A DNA stretch of 64,000 nucleotides. Source: Thelephora terrestris (Eukaryota; Basidiomycota; Agaricomycetes; Thelephorales; Thelephoraceae). Numbering within the stretch: the first letter of the stretch is position 1; every line of letters starts with the position of its first letter. Positions 1 through 12,790 of the stretch are shown piece after piece. The stretch lies in NCBI GenBank assembly GCA_015956445.1, contig WIUZ02000001.1:1302001-1366000 (forward strand), given 5' to 3'. The position numbers and the translations under genes were made by a program. A model generated the notes under the pieces. The model did no database searches. It was given only the letters and a program-made list of their open reading frames with translations, and had not been told where the DNA came from.

Positions 1-1798
1 TGGATGACGCCTTGCCGTTGCTGGGCGCTCGGGTCGAGTCGATGAGTGAGCGGTTGTGTCACTGCCGCACTCGTTCGGTGGCTGCAGTTCGGGACGAGTC
101 GATCCCAGATCGGATGGCTTCCCCAATAGGTCGGGATGCCGGTTGACATATGTGTCTTGTCCACTGACATCCCTCTTAGCTTCCGATGGCTCGTATCGTA
201 CGCCGGCGCACACCGATGGTGGGGAGGAGGTCGTTCGCGAGACGTCTGAGGAGACGGCGGTCAACCCGGTTACACTGGGGGCAAGGGGTCAAATACCCGG
301 TGGGTACATGCTGAATACATTGTGATCACAGTCAAAAAGCGATCACAATGTGCCCAGTGGGGAAAATTTGAATACATTCAAAATGTGCCAGGCCATGTGT
401 ATCCAATGTGCCCACTGGGCACATTTTGATTGTGATCACAATGTACTCAGCAATGTGATCTCAATGTGCCCAGTGGGGACATTTTGATTGCAATTACAAT
501 GTACCCACCAATGTGATCTCAATGTGCCCAGTGGGCACATTTTAAATTCTTTCACAAAGTGCTCAGCAATGTGTTCACAATGTACCCAGCTCAGTACATG
601 ATGGTTTCTTTCACAATGTTGTCCACAATGTGTCCAGCATGTGCCTGAGCCACTCATTCAAACTTCTTTCACAAAGTATCCAGTGATGTGTCCATAATGT
701 CCCCAGGGGGTACTTTTTGAAGTAATCACAATGTGATCACAATATTGTTCAATTTCACCATGTATTCTCAAAGAAATCATCATGTATATGGCTGTACACA
801 TTGTGAACACATCACTGGATACTTTGTGAAAGAAGTTTGAATGAGTGGCTCAGGCACATGCTGGACACATTGTGGACAACATTGTGAAAGAAACCATCAT
901 GTACTGAACTGGGTACATTGTGAACACATTGCTGAGCACTTTGTGAAAGAATTTAAAATGTGCCCACTGGGCACATTGAGATCACATTGGTGGGTACATT
1001 GTGATTGCAATCAAAATGTCCCCACTGGGCACATTGAGATCACATTGCTGAGTACATTGTGATCACAATCAAAATGTACACAGTGGGCACATTGGATACA
1101 CATGGCCTGGCACATTTTGAATGTATTCAAAATTTCCCCACTGGGCACATTGTGATCACTTTTTGACTGTGATCACAATGTATTCAGCATGTACCCACTG
1201 GGTATTTGACCCCTTGCCCCCAGTGTTAGTAGTTCTCCCGAGTTGGAGTACGCGGGGGAGAACGAGGTGGCTGTTCCGGTTCCGCCTCCGTCGATCTCTC
1301 CGGTGCGTGGGCAGCGTTCCATCCGTGCTCGTAGATGGGTTCCTTATCGTGGGGCACTTCGTCCAGCGTACCGCATGCGTCCCAGTAATCCTGACGCTGT
1401 CCGCCAGGGTGGAGACATCGAGTCCACCGTCCTATTCCGATGCGACGATGTTGCAGTGTCGCCTGGATCGCGGCGAGCTAATCCCGGTGGAGTCCGTCGA
1501 CGTGAACGGCTTAACCGACCTTACGCTCTTGTCGGTCCAGCGTGCAGCGGAGGCCGTTCGCCTGGTGGCTCAACTGACCGAGAGAGTGGAGGGTTGGTCA
1601 GTCCAGAGGACTCTGGATCAGACTACGGTCGATTCAGCGAGGAACCGCCTGCGCGCCGAAGTTCAGCTAGCCGTCGCTCATCGTCTGGAGGAAGCTCGGG
1701 TCGTCGAGATGGTCGACGAGGAAGTCGTCGAGAGTGCCTCGGAGGGGACGGAGGAGGAGGTTGCCAGTGCTGAGGAGTACTGGCAAACCAGGTCTTGA
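1..1798 (+). pseudogene. Unrecognised coiled-coil gene family, copy 1 (5'-truncated, split by a foldback element)
   Basis: The coding sense runs off the left edge of the window. The first part reads to the family A foldback element at 273, with a weaker candidate intron near 131-181 (CTGAC branch-like site, TTAG end). Removing the element and one TTA copy joins VNPV to SSSPELEYAG in one frame. The last exon, ending in a TGA at 1796-1798, encodes a charged helical stretch (VESVDVNG, then RAAEAVRLVAQLTERVEG, then RLEEARVVEMVDEE). The same stretch recurs on the other strand at 5910-6187. The motif ELEYA and the proline/serine-rich centre match the gene at 4023-5758, so this is a paralogue. No enzyme motif is visible. 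It may be a transposon-borne gene of unknown function. Confidence 0.55.
273..1225. mobile_element. Family A foldback element A1, TSD TTA
   Basis: The element starts CACTGGGGGCAAGGGG and ends with the inverse, CCCCTTGCCCCCAGTG. It is 953 bp long and is a palindrome over almost its whole length around a centre near 750. The flanking triplets are TTA at 270-272 and TTA at 1226-1228. Inside are repeats of TGATCACA, ACATTGTGATCACAAT and CCCAGTGGGCACAT. No real gene is present; the short frames that can be read are translations of the repeats. The CACTG end and 3-bp duplication fit non-autonomous CACTA/EnSpm-type elements. Confidence 0.9.
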
Positions 1799-1826
1799 CG
1801 ACTAGAGTCGGTGCATGTTAGTCTCT

Positions 1827-2662
1827 CACTGGGGACAAGGGGTCAAATACCAGGTGGGTACATGCTGAACACATTGTGATCACAGTCAACAAGTGATCAC
1901 AATGTGCCCAGTGGGGAAAATTTGAATACATTCAAAATGTGCCTGGCCATGTGAGTCCAATGTGCCCAGTGGGCACATTTTGATTGTGATCACAATGTAC
2001 CCATCAATGTGATCTCAATGTACCCACTGGGGACATTTTGATTGTGATCACAATGTTGTCCACAATGTGTCCAGCATGTGGCTGAGCCACTCATTCAAAC
2101 TTCTTTCACAAAGTATCCAGTGATGTGTCCATAATGTCCCCAGGGGGTTCTTTTTGAAGTAATCACAATGTAATCTCAATATTGTTCAATTTCACCATGA
2201 ACTTTCAAAGAAATCACTATGTGTATGGCTGTACACATTCTAGACACATCACTGGATACTTTGTGAAAGAAGTTTGAATGAGTGGCTCAGCCACATGCTG
2301 GACACATTGTGGACAACATTGTGAAAGAAACTATTATGTAATGAGCTGGGTACATTGATAACACATTGATGGGAACATTGTGAAAGAAATTAAAATGTGC
2401 ACAGCAGGCACATTGAGTTCACATTGATGTGTATATTGTGATCACAATCAAAATGTCCCCAGTGGGCACATTGAGATCACATTGATGGGTACATTGTGAT
2501 CACAATCAAAATGTGCCCACTGGGCACATTGGACTCACATGGCCAGGCACATTTTGAATGTATTCAAATTTTCCCCACTGGGCACATTGTGATCACTTGT
2601 TGACTGTGATCACAATGTGTTCAGCATGTACCCAGCGAGTATTTGACCCCTTGCCCCCAGTG
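1827..2662. mobile_element. Family A foldback element A2, TSD TCT
   Basis: It has the same ends as A1, with CACTGGGGACAAGGGG at the left and CCCCTTGCCCCCAGTG at the right. It is 836 bp and palindromic, flanked by TCT at 1824-1826 and TCT at 2663-2665. It lies 28 bp after the stop of the copy 1 gene, probably in its 3' untranslated region. Confidence 0.9.
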
Positions 2663-2969
2663 TCTGTCCATAGGGTCGGTGCGGATTCAACTCCGTTGGC
2701 CATTCATCTTGTGTCTTCGTCGCGGGTTCGCCCGCTGTAATATCATCTGTGCTCTTGTCTGCGTTCCTTGAAGACGTGTGGGTCGTGATAAGAGAAGCTG
2801 ATAAGACAAGAAAGGGGTATGGGTAAGGAAAGTGGGCGAAAGTTGGGTGTGAAAATGGTTCAAAAAGGAAGTTAAAATTCAGCACGCTGACAGGAACGAA
2901 GTTCTTCCAAGGCCATCCCCCGGGCCGAGGTGTCAGCTTGATGTAGTAAGCCAACGATGATGGTACAGG
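2663..2969. other. Spacer between two foldback elements
   Basis: About 300 bp with no convincing frame. It may be the 3' flank of the copy 1 gene, cut into pieces by A2 and A3. Confidence 0.4.
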
Positions 2970-3876
2970 CACTGGGGGCAAGGGGTCAAATACCCAGTGG
3001 GTACATGCTGAATACATTGTGATCACAGTCAACAAGTGATCACAATGTGCCCAGTGGGGAAAATTTGAATACATTCAAAATGTGCCTGGCCATGTGAATC
3101 CAATGTGCCCAGTGGGCACATTTTGATTGCGATCACAATGTACTCACTGGGGACATTTTGATTGTGATCAGAATGTGCCCATCAATGTGATCTCAATGTG
3201 CCCAGTGGGGACATTTTGATTGCAATCACAATGTTCCCATCAATGTGTTCACAATGTGCCCAGCTCATTACATAATGGTTTTTTTCACAATGTTGTCCAC
3301 AATGTCTCCAGCATGTGGCTGAGCCACACATTTAAACTTCTTTCAAAGATTATCCAGTGATGTGTACATAATGTCCCCAGGGGGTTCTTTTTGAAGTAAT
3401 CACAATGTAATCTCAATATTGTTCAATTTCACCATGAACTCTCAAAGAAATCACTATGTATATGGGTGTACACATTCTAGACACATCACTGGATACTTTG
3501 TGAAAGAAGTTTGAATGTGTGGCTCAGCCACATGCTGGAGACATTGTGGACAACATTGTGAAAGAAACCATTATGTAATGAGCTGGGCACATTGTGAACA
3601 CATTGATGGGAACATTGTGATTGCAATCAAAATGTCCCTACTGGGCACATTGAGATCACATTGATGGGCACATTCTGATCACAATCAAAATGTCCCCAGT
3701 GGGTACATTGTGATCGCAATAAAAATGTGCCCACTGGGCACATTGGATTCACATGGCCAGGCACATTTTGAATGTATTCAAATTTTCCCCACTGGGCACA
3801 TTGTGATCACTTGTTGACTGTGATCACAATGTATTCAGCATGTACCCACTGGGTATTTGACCCCTTGCCCCCAGTG
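2970..3876. mobile_element. Family A foldback element A3, TSD AGG
   Basis: A 907-bp palindrome from CACTGGGGGCAAGGGG to CCCCTTGCCCCCAGTG. The flanking triplets are AGG at 2967-2969 and AGG at 3877-3879. The inner subrepeats match A1 and A2 closely but with a different count of the middle unit, so copies differ by gain or loss of subrepeats. Confidence 0.9.
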
Positions 3877-4022
3877 AGGGGCGGAAGTTGATATGACCCG
3901 GACCAATGAGGTTTGTCGAGGTAGGTCACGTAAAGGATCACCGATCTAGGCTATAAGAAGGACGTCTTCTTGGAGCCATCCTTGATCAGCAACACCAGCA
4001 ACTTCCCCATCATCTTACCATC

Positions 4023-5758
4023 ATGTCCTTCCCCAACAACCATACCTACAAAGTCGCCAACGGCATCTCCACCATCTCTTGTATCGACCGCCGTGCTGCC
4101 AACCGCAAGACCTATGCCAATGAGGCGGGGGTTCCGTACACCACCGATGAGCAGGTGGGGGGGAGTTTGAAATAATTTGTGCTATTTCTAACTCTTTTCC
4201 CATAGATCTTGGAGGTCGTTAAGCAGGTGGACACCAAACGTCTCAGGGAGACGATCCCACATTTGATGGGGTTGACCTGGGACAATGAGCTCTGGGTCCG
4301 GTCCATGATTGCCGAGAAGGTGATCTTCCAGATGAGGGGTAGGTTCGGAGAACTGGAGCATTTGATCAAGAAGGAGCTCTGGTACACCCTTCAGAGGGGG
4401 ATCTACGATCAGGACCTGTTGGAGCACAGGGCAACTGTTCCTCGGGCCGTCCACCATGCCACCGCTTCCACCACACTGTTGTGGTCGCTCGTTCGAGAGG
4501 GGGAAAGCCAAGTAGGTTTTCCGTTTGGATATTCAAGTATGACTCTCGACTAACCAAACTGCCTAGGTTGAATGATTAGGGTGCGAGGTGAAAGAGGTGA
4601 AGGCAGACGTCCTTTGTCTGTCCGCCGAGGGTCTGTTGATGAAGGAGACCATGGCCGACTTCCAGAAGAGGACGAACGAGGCGTTAGAGGCGATGGTGGC
4701 TAACCATCAAGAGCTAGTCGCCGGCCTGAAAGTTCGGGACAACAACATCAGGAACACGTTGGATACGAGGGACGATTGCCTGGATAGGCACTCAAAGAAG
4801 ATCGGGGGTGAAAGCGCTAAGGTGTCTTTCAGCCTTTGCAGGTTTTGTGTGCAAATGCTGAAAGACTTTCTTCTAGATCAAGGAGCTCGAGGATCTGGTG
4901 TCCGTGTTGACCGCGCGGGTTGAGTCCTTACAGGATAAGACCTGCAACTGCAAGGAGGGTCCTGTGTTGGTTGGACAGGGTACAGCCGATGTTCCGTTCG
5001 AGTTGGAGTACGCCGACGAGGTGGTACTCCCGTCGCCTAACCCGTCGTCCTACGCCACGCCTCCGATTGAGAACGAGGCTCCCATCCCAACTCTGGCTCC
5101 AGCTTCCACTTTGGCCGAGTCCGACAAGGAGAACTGTCGGTGCTGTCCGCTGCAGCCGATCAGTCAGCTAGTGAAGATCGAGGATGAGGTCATGGTTGTT
5201 GACCGGGCCAAAGATGCTCTGAGGGTTGCCGAGGTACGTCCAGTGATAACAGGGCAGCGCTGTAACGCTCTCGACGCCGTGTTGCTCATCGCATGGCTCC
5301 CTCGGCTTACCCCTATCCGTGTCCAGTTGAGTCGGATGGTGACCAGTCTGGTCGAGATGGGGGATGACCCTTCCGATTCCGGGTCAACCGTCCCAACCAA
5401 CAGGTCCAGTCAGAGGTCCAACTCAGACACCTCACCTGACTCGCAGTACAGGATCCCGGCCAGGCCTCCGATGAGGGAGACGGAGGATCTCTCTTCGACT
5501 ACGTCAACAGTGCTGCCGAGCAGTCACCCGGTGATGGAGATGTGGGACCAAGTGTTCTGCAGTTCGGTGACATCTGGGAGGCTGATCGGTCTGTACGAAG
5601 GCATCTCTTCCTATCGGCTTGAACTAGATGTTCAGTTGAGCGCGGAGGATGGGAACACCATGTTCAGAGAGATCCTTGCGAGGAGGGGCCGGTTCTTCGA
5701 TCTCCGGGATGGAACGCTGATGACCATGAGGCCTGCCGTAGATCAAGTCGACTTTTGA
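4023..5758 (+). pseudogene. Unrecognised coiled-coil gene family, copy 2: four exons, one internal stop
   Basis: This is the most complete member of the family. Exon 1 (4023-4154) starts MSFPNNHTYKVANGIS. Exon 2 is 4206-4511, exon 3 is 4567-4821 and exon 4 is 4877-5758, ending AVDQVDF. The three introns are 51, 55 and 55 nt, all GT/AG. Exon 3 opens with V-E and then a TGA at 4573-4575 before LGCEVKEVKADV; the frame is open on both sides, so this looks like a nonsense change (TGG to TGA would explain it). Residues around exon 3 and the start of exon 4 (ELEDLVSVLTARVESLQDK) have the heptad look of a coiled coil, followed by C-N-C and later C-R-C-C cysteines and a Ser/Pro-rich tail. No known enzyme domain is seen. 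The start follows a short leader and gives a codon-consistent first exon. Function unknown. Confidence 0.65.
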
Positions 5759-5909
5759 AAGGACGTTGATAGCACCGTATATAGCCATGTTGTTCCGTTT
5801 GCCGTGAATGTAGGCGCGTTTGTGTGTTTTGAATGATTGGAGTGAAGGATAAGGAGTGTGAAGCATTCAAACATAAGAAATGGTAAGAAGAGTTCGAAGA
5901 AAGAGCGTG

Positions 5910-6187
5910 TTATGAAAAGTTTAAAAATACCATGTTCCTGACATCGACCATCTCAACAACCCGAGCTTCCTCCAGACGATGAGCGACGGCCAGCTGAACT
6001 TCGGCGCGAAGGCAGCTCCTCGCTAAATCGACCAAGGCCTGGTCCCGACTCTGAGTCCTCTGCGCTGACCACATCTCCATCCTCTCGGTCAGCTGAGTCA
6101 CCAATCGCACGGCCTCCGCTGCACGCCGGACCGATGAGAGTATAAGACTCGTTAAGTCGTTCACATCTACGGATTCCAAAGGGATCA
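5910..6187 (-). pseudogene. Unrecognised coiled-coil gene family, copy 3: 3' exon fragment cut at an element end
   Basis: Read on the minus strand this gives IPLESVDVNDLTSLILSSVR and a helical tail (RAAEAVRLVTQLTERMEMW, RLEEARVVEMVD) that matches the last exon of copy 1 almost residue for residue. Homology starts exactly at the foldback element boundary at 6187/6188, so everything upstream of this point in the gene is absent here. It is a fragment, not an expressed gene. Confidence 0.6.
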
Positions 6188-6490
6188 CACTGGGGACAAG
6201 GGGTCAAATACCCGGTGGGTACATGCTGAACACATTGTGATCACAGTCAACAAGTGATCACAATGTGCCCAGTGGGGGAAATTTAAATACATTCAAAATG
6301 TGCCCGGCCATGTGAGTCCAATGTGCCCAGTAGGCACATTTTGATTGTGATCACAATGTTCCCATCAATGTGTTCTCAATGTACCCAGCTCATTACATAA
6401 TAGTTTCTTTCACAATATTGTCCACAATGTGTCCAGCATGTGGCTGAGCCACTCATTCAAACTTCTTTTACAAAGTATCCAGTGATGTGT
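6188..6490. mobile_element. Family A foldback element A4, left part
   Basis: It starts CACTGGGGACAAGGGG and follows the left arm of other family A copies up to the GATGTGT motif, where the KDZ arm begins. Compared with the right part (22401-22820) it lacks about 117 bp of the middle subrepeats. The left flank is TCA (6185-6187) but the right flank after 22820 is TGA, so the two ends do not carry a direct duplication. Confidence 0.75.
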
Positions 6491-7953
6491 CTCAACCGTA
6501 CTTACCCAAATTGTAATACAAATCTTGATTGACTGCCACGAATTTCGTGCAACAACTCCATAGGTTTGTAGATCCCTTCCAATGGCTCAGGATTTGTAGA
6601 TAGCTTGTATATCGCTTGTATATCCGTTTGTACATGCCCTGCTACGCGAGGAATGGGCTCGGGGACGCGTCGGGAAATGATCGGGCGTGCCCCAGGTCCC
6701 TCCCTGCCATCAAACCGCCGAACCTCAACAAATGCCGCCATCACGCGGCTCTTATGGCATCCTCCCTGGCTTCTTTCAACCACCCCTCCCATCAATATTC
6801 CCCCGGGAGGATTATCGCTCGTGGGAATCCCCTCCCCTGGCTCCCACTGCCCGGCCCCCTGGCTCCCGCCATCCGGTCCCCTGCTAGGGGTCAGTTTTAT
6901 CCGCCTCCTACAGGTACCCTTAGTAGATACACACATATAATAAATATATATATGGCTTTCGCTCTGTAGTAACTTAGGCGCCGGAATAAAAACCAAAAAC
7001 CAAAATACAAAAAAAATACCCCCAGATAGCTTAGTCTAGCCGCAATTTATCCTGCTAATAACGACACGCTTTCGTGCAAGATTGAGCCCAGGGTGAGGGC
7101 TTCAAACGACTCACGAGCACGTAGGCAGGGGCTGATGCCATGCCTTGGAAATCCCCGATCGGGTTAGTCCTCCCCTACTCACGACGATTCCTGCCGCTCC
7201 CTTATTCCCGTTGCTCCCTTTGTCCGCTCCCCTCGTATTGCCTCTCCTCTCTAATGTATCTCGTTGTCGACGGACCCAGGGCACTCACAAGAAGCGGTAC
7301 AGGTAGCTGGGACCAGAATGTGTCGCAGGATGTTGAGGGATCACTTCAGGTGGATTTCGCCTCTTGTTTTTGGGGTACGTATGTCTTTCCTATTTGTCTT
7401 CTACACCATCCGCGTTTTGTTGCTGATTTCTGGAACTAGAAACGCTTGCTGGCGCTGCTTGCTCGCCCCATATTTGTCATCCGCAAGAATTTTCATCACT
7501 TGGAGGAAACCCGCTTCCAGCACGTCCCATGTTCTCTCTTTCCAGCGCGCACCCTCCGACGTTCAAGGCCCTATCTTCTAGCTACGGTTCGCACGCAGTT
7601 TCAAGCAAGTCCAACATTTATTCATCGTGTTTTTGTGGTTTTCACTCCACACCTACTGGCCTCCACAATTCTTGCTCCCACCTTTTGTTCACTCCTTTTC
7701 CTGTGTAGTACATACATACGACAATAGTTCACCAATACTGTATTTGTTCTCGTGATCCGAAGCCTGGATTAATCAAATACACATGCACCTTGCATGGACC
7801 CTCTGCTGGCAATCCAGATTTTTTTTCCAAGTCCACAAGCGCGCAATATTTTCTCACGATCTCTCATCCTGCACAAATATTATAATACAGTTGTTCAACA
7901 ATAGAAAATTGATGCTCGTGTATTTCAGGCGACAAAAAACAAGGCGGTAAGAC
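6491..7953. repeat. KDZ left inverted arm
   Basis: It starts CTCAACCGTACTTACCCAAA and is the inverse of 20938-22400. Translations of both arms agree except at a few residues, so identity is very high (about 99% by eye). It holds no recognised gene. It includes GC-rich and AT-rich blocks and a run of TATATATATG near 6943. Confidence 0.85.
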
Positions 7954-10900
7954 AGGACTCAGACACTATGCATATCAGCAAACCTCTCTTCAAATGCTTG
8001 GTCAGTGGGAACCTCAGCATCTTGCTCATTGTCATCTCCATCGACGTCCAGTGGCCCATCCACAAGCTCAGATGAAATGAACTCTGGAGCTGGTTTAGCG
8101 GGGTAGAGATTGAGCCACTCAAGCCCAAGCGAGTGCTGAGTAAGGAAAGTCCTCCAATGATCCACGCACGTGTTGACTGGCGAGGAGTACACCAAGGCCT
8201 GGCGGTTGGTGTAGGCTCGTAGTCCATGCTGGATCTGTGGATCGGGAGGTGCTGCAGAGATACCACGTGCATCCTGTACCTCCTCTTCATGATGTTCTGC
8301 TCTGGCCTGGCATCTTGCCCAGTGGGCCCGGATGGAGACGGCGACCTCCTCACCACTGGTGGCGCGACATGAGAGATCTTCGTCCGAGTTATTGGCGTTG
8401 GCATTGATGTCAGCATTGGTGTTGGCGTGGGGGATGTTGAGAGGCGGAGAGGGTTTGGGAACCTGCCAGATCCAAGATGGTTTGAGATGACCTTCAGAGC
8501 GTTCGTCTTCTTCCCTGCCTGGCCCACGGATGTCCGTGTCATCCAGCTCAAGGAGACGTGAGGTCCACTTGGTAACCTCACCGGTTGGATCAAGCGTGAT
8601 GAGAACACGGCGAGCTTGTCGGTAGAGGGTGGCAAATCGCGAGATACAGGCCTTGTACCACTCGAAGGTTCCCCTTGCGCGAGTTACAGTGTGTTGGGTA
8701 TTTGCTATGTGCTTCTTGCTTTGATCTGAAAGGCCCTGGAAGAGTCGTCGAAGCCGGCGGATTTCGGCGAGCGCATCATCAGCTTGAGCAGATCGAAAGC
8801 GTGCTTCGAGGGAAGACCGGGGAGACACCATGAATCACAATTGTGAGGGGACAACTGTGAGGGCAACCTCAACTTGAACAGTTCCGGGCGTGTGTCGAGT
8901 CTGGAGTCGTTGTCCGACTCATCCAGGAGATGTGATAACCCAGGCATGTAGACCTTCTGGATGACTTGAAACTCCCGTATGTCTTTAGCAAGCAGTTTTC
9001 GGTTCTCAGCCAACCCCCCTGCAACCGTATTAGCCTTGATTGCTTCCTGCTCCTTTAATCGTAGGTCTCGTCTGGAAAAAAGAGATGAGCGTTGGCGTAG
9101 ATGGCATAATCCAAAGGACTTACTGCCGCTCCTCGATCTGGAGGGCGCTCATGATGAAGGCGCTAGCAGTCACGGTGTGGGGAGGGGAGCGACCTTGACG
9201 TGAGTCCCAGCGGTCATCCTCATTGAGCTGTTTCTTCAAAGACGTCATCGTGACAACTACAAATAATCAGCACGGGGGAAGGTGGGAGTGGGTGTTGATG
9301 ACTCACAGGCTTCTGGCTCCTCATAGGGGTTTGGTTTTGTAATATTTTGATCAAAGTCCTTCTGCATTTTGTTCCAATCGGCCAATGTCTCAACAGAAAG
9401 ACATCCAGATGCCCTGTTGGCAACAGCACGTTATGTCTTGCTCCAAGCAAGAGACTTCTGAAGGTTTTTGAGGAGGGAGAACCCTAAGTGACAGGAAATA
9501 AGCAATGAGTGGTGGCGATCGTGATCGAAGAATGGAGATCGACTTACGAAGCTGGCGAACCTTACGCCAATTCTCTGCACCCCAGTGATCATCCAACACT
9601 GCGCGCCTTGCAAAGGGGCCATTCTCGCGGGACCATATTGCCATTGGGCCAGATTGCGCCCAACCACTTTCGACCATCTCCCCACTCATCCGGGCAGCAC
9701 CCTTGGTGAAGTTGATATTGAACTGAAGTTGGCAATCCTTTCCGTGGCCGGCGAGGTGGAACTTAGGAATGACGACACGCCAGTACGAAAGGGACAACAG
9801 CTCGAAAGATGATGATATCGCATAGACAGAGACGTTTCTGAAAATTCTTCGACCACTGGCAGCCAATGTCATAAGAGACAAGAACACGTTTGATGCCTGA
9901 ACGGACAGCAGAAAGAAGCGTAGAGAGCAGCGCAAGGTCCATGTTGGCATACCTAAGCAAACGTGAGTATTAAGAGCAGTGTTATGGGAGAAATGATGTA
10001 CCGTTCCCCTTTCTGTAGGTCGACCACGCTGGTTGGCCGTTTGAATCTGTGTCGAGCACAATCGACGCCTCCGACGCCGGTGACAGCATAGCCACCTGAG
10101 TACTTTGTGTAAGCGTCATTGATGGCATGGAAGGATGAGCCACAGGTGACTGCCTAGCGAGGGCGTTAGAAAACAGTGAACAACAAGAGCGGATGTTGGG
10201 GTACCTCGTCTTTGAGAACCTTGGACTCCTTGCAATGCGCGAGGTGCTCCAACAACTGTTTATTTGATACCATGTACGCATACCCATTGGCAAGAGGTGG
10301 GTCACTGAACCCGCGTTCCTTCTGTTTGAGCTTGAAATTTGCATCCATCGAAAGGTACATCGTCTCAAACATACTAAAAGAGGGATGAGTGACTGGTCCA
10401 ATAGACAAGAGAGCGGCTAGGGAAAGATTGGACATACGGTGGTCTGGTAACGAGGCCAGCCTTCGTGAGTTCTATATTCCGACCGGGCTGTGGGCACGCT
10501 GGACATTCGACAGCCAAGGCCCCGTCTGGAAGGGAAGAAAGCCCACCAACGATGTTTGCGCAACCGCCTCGTCGGAGCTGACGTAGGTAGACGTAGATGC
10601 GGAAGACCAGGGAAAGTTCATTGTACCTGAACTGTGGGTGACATCAGCATGTTGTGTGCGTGTGTAGCTTGATGGGGGGAATACTTACCAGTGGCTTACC
10701 CAGCCCGGCGTTATCAGACATGGCGGTGATTGTAGCATGGAAGTCAAACAAGTTCACCTTGCAATTGGACTGAAGTTTGTGAACAAAGTTGAGTAGACGA
10801 AAGGTGAAGGCGGTGCTCGGCCATCGCCAAGTGGCAGGGAACCAACGAGCACGGAGGAGTTGAACGTGAGGGATGCCAAAACTATTTGGATCGCACTCAC

Positions 10901-12450
10901 AATAGGTGATGTTGATCGTATGGACGCCGGTCACATCAAATACAGTGAGGGGGGTCGGGGATGAAGGTAACGTGCAGGGACTTCCATAGTTGTGGCCAAG
11001 ATGGAAGACGGCACCGAGTTCTTTGAGAGATACCCATGTGAAATGGGCGGTCCAGTGCTAATAAGACAAATGAGAACTCATGCAATGAAGCTCTCAAAAA
11101 GGCGGACCCAGCTTACCTGTACTCGATGGAATGGCTCGCGGCAGTGAAATGACAAGAGGCACCCCTGACAGAATAGAGACTCTGCAAAACAATCGGTACA
11201 CCGGAATGTAGCCATGGACGTTGCACAGCTAACACATTGCGGGAAACATGTCAGCAGGGGGGACCCCTCTAATCGCATGAATTCATCCATGAATTTGTCC
11301 TGGTGCTGAAGAAGCCATTCCTCCAACAATGTCTGTTGGAGGTGTGTTAGATTCAAGTGAGAAGGAGGAGGTGGAGGGTGGAAAGGTTCGGGCGTACTCA
11401 CGCTAACAGACCAACTCGCCTTCTTCTTTTTTGCTTGCTCCTCCTTTTCTAGTAATTCCTCATCCACATCGGAGTACAGCTGGGTTTCTGTGTCGCCAGG
11501 GAGTTCATGAGTTGTTTTCGTTGTGAGCGGTGAACAGGGGATCTTCTAGGGGTCCTCCGTGGTGGCAGAGGATCAAGGCCCAGAGAGTTCCTGTGAAGGT
11601 GGGTCCTAGGTTGTACAGTGTCAAGGAACTCCAAGCAGCGACTGGGGAACAGTTGCGAAGAAAGCGCGAAGGTGGAGATACCAGAAGAGCAGTAGTCCTT
11701 ATTAGATGTAGATGCACATTACCACGGTATCTCGTATTTGTGCAATCTAGCATGCGGTAGTTTGTGCAATGCTATAGGCATTGCAATTGGGCCTGCAGGT
11801 TGTGCAATGCCGACGATATGGTACTACTGGGTGACTGGGTCAGCTTATATAAGCCAGTCATGTGATTTTCCCAAAAAGGAAATTTTTATGGCTGACATAA
11901 GCAGGTCATGTGACTGAAAAAAGTGGATGTTGCTTATATAATCAGATCATGTGACCGACCAAAAAAGGAAAGTTTTGATGGCTTACATAAGCGTCTCAAA
12001 ATGCTTTTGGAGGGGTCTTTCCTAAAAAGGAAATTTTGATGGCTTACATAAGCAACTCAGAAATGCTTTTGAAAAAATTTCCAAAAAAGGAAATTATATG
12101 CTAGAAAACTCGGAAAAATGCCAGAAAAATCCTAAAAAATACCGAAAAAATTCCCACGGGTCTGGAAAGTGCTCAAAATTGCAAATAAATACCAGAAATA
12201 TTCAAATAAATCATTTTTCTGGCTGGATAAATCCGGAAAAATTACCAGAAATTCCAGAATATGTATAAATATTTTATAAAAATTATTCTGATTTTTTTTG
12301 CTCATTAAATAGCTTTTAATTTTGATATTAATGTATTTTCTGCTCCAAAAAATGAATAAAAGTTGATAATTACAAATATATTCATAGTCTTCATTATATC
12401 ATAAAATACAGACCTGTTTGTGATCATAAACTACCCCTGTAACTGGTCCT

Positions 12451-12790
12451 AGACCTAACCTAACCTAACCCTAACCCTAACCCTAAACCTAAACTTCAAC
12501 CTGCCTTAAACCTAACCTAACCTAACCTAACCTAACCTAACCTAACCTAACCCTAAACCTAAACCTAAACCTAAACCTAACCTAACCTAAACCTAACCTA
12601 GTACAAAACCTAAACCTAAACCTAACCTGCCCTACACCTAACCTGGCCTAGTTTGGCCTTATCTTATCTTATCTTATCTTATCATGTCTTACCTAGCCTA
12701 AACCTAACCTAACCCAGCCTAGCCTAACCTGACATAGTCCACTTAACCTAGTCCACCACAGATCACCCAACCTAACCTGACCTAAAGTGG
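12451..12790 (+). repeat. Telomere-like CCTAA/CCCTAA/CCTAAA tract, left arm
   Basis: An irregular array of CCTAA, CCCTAA and CCTAAA units, followed by four CTTAT units near 12660-12680 and more degenerate CCTAACC. Fungal telomeres are commonly TTAGGG arrays, so this is telomere-like but too mixed to be a functional end. Confidence 0.75.

Noticed and set aside
436-3074. Open frames reading MYSNFPHWAHCDH..., MSGSGTCWTHCGQ... in both strands of the foldback elements
   Set aside because: They are translations of the same DNA subrepeats in several frames and copies, mirrored by the palindrome. They change with each indel and have no conserved start or domain.
6491-7953. Open frames in the KDZ arms (for example 7140-7439 and 6502-6996)
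   Set aside because: They occur identically in the inverted arm only because the DNA is duplicated. No motif, no intron pattern and several overlapping frames argue against genes.
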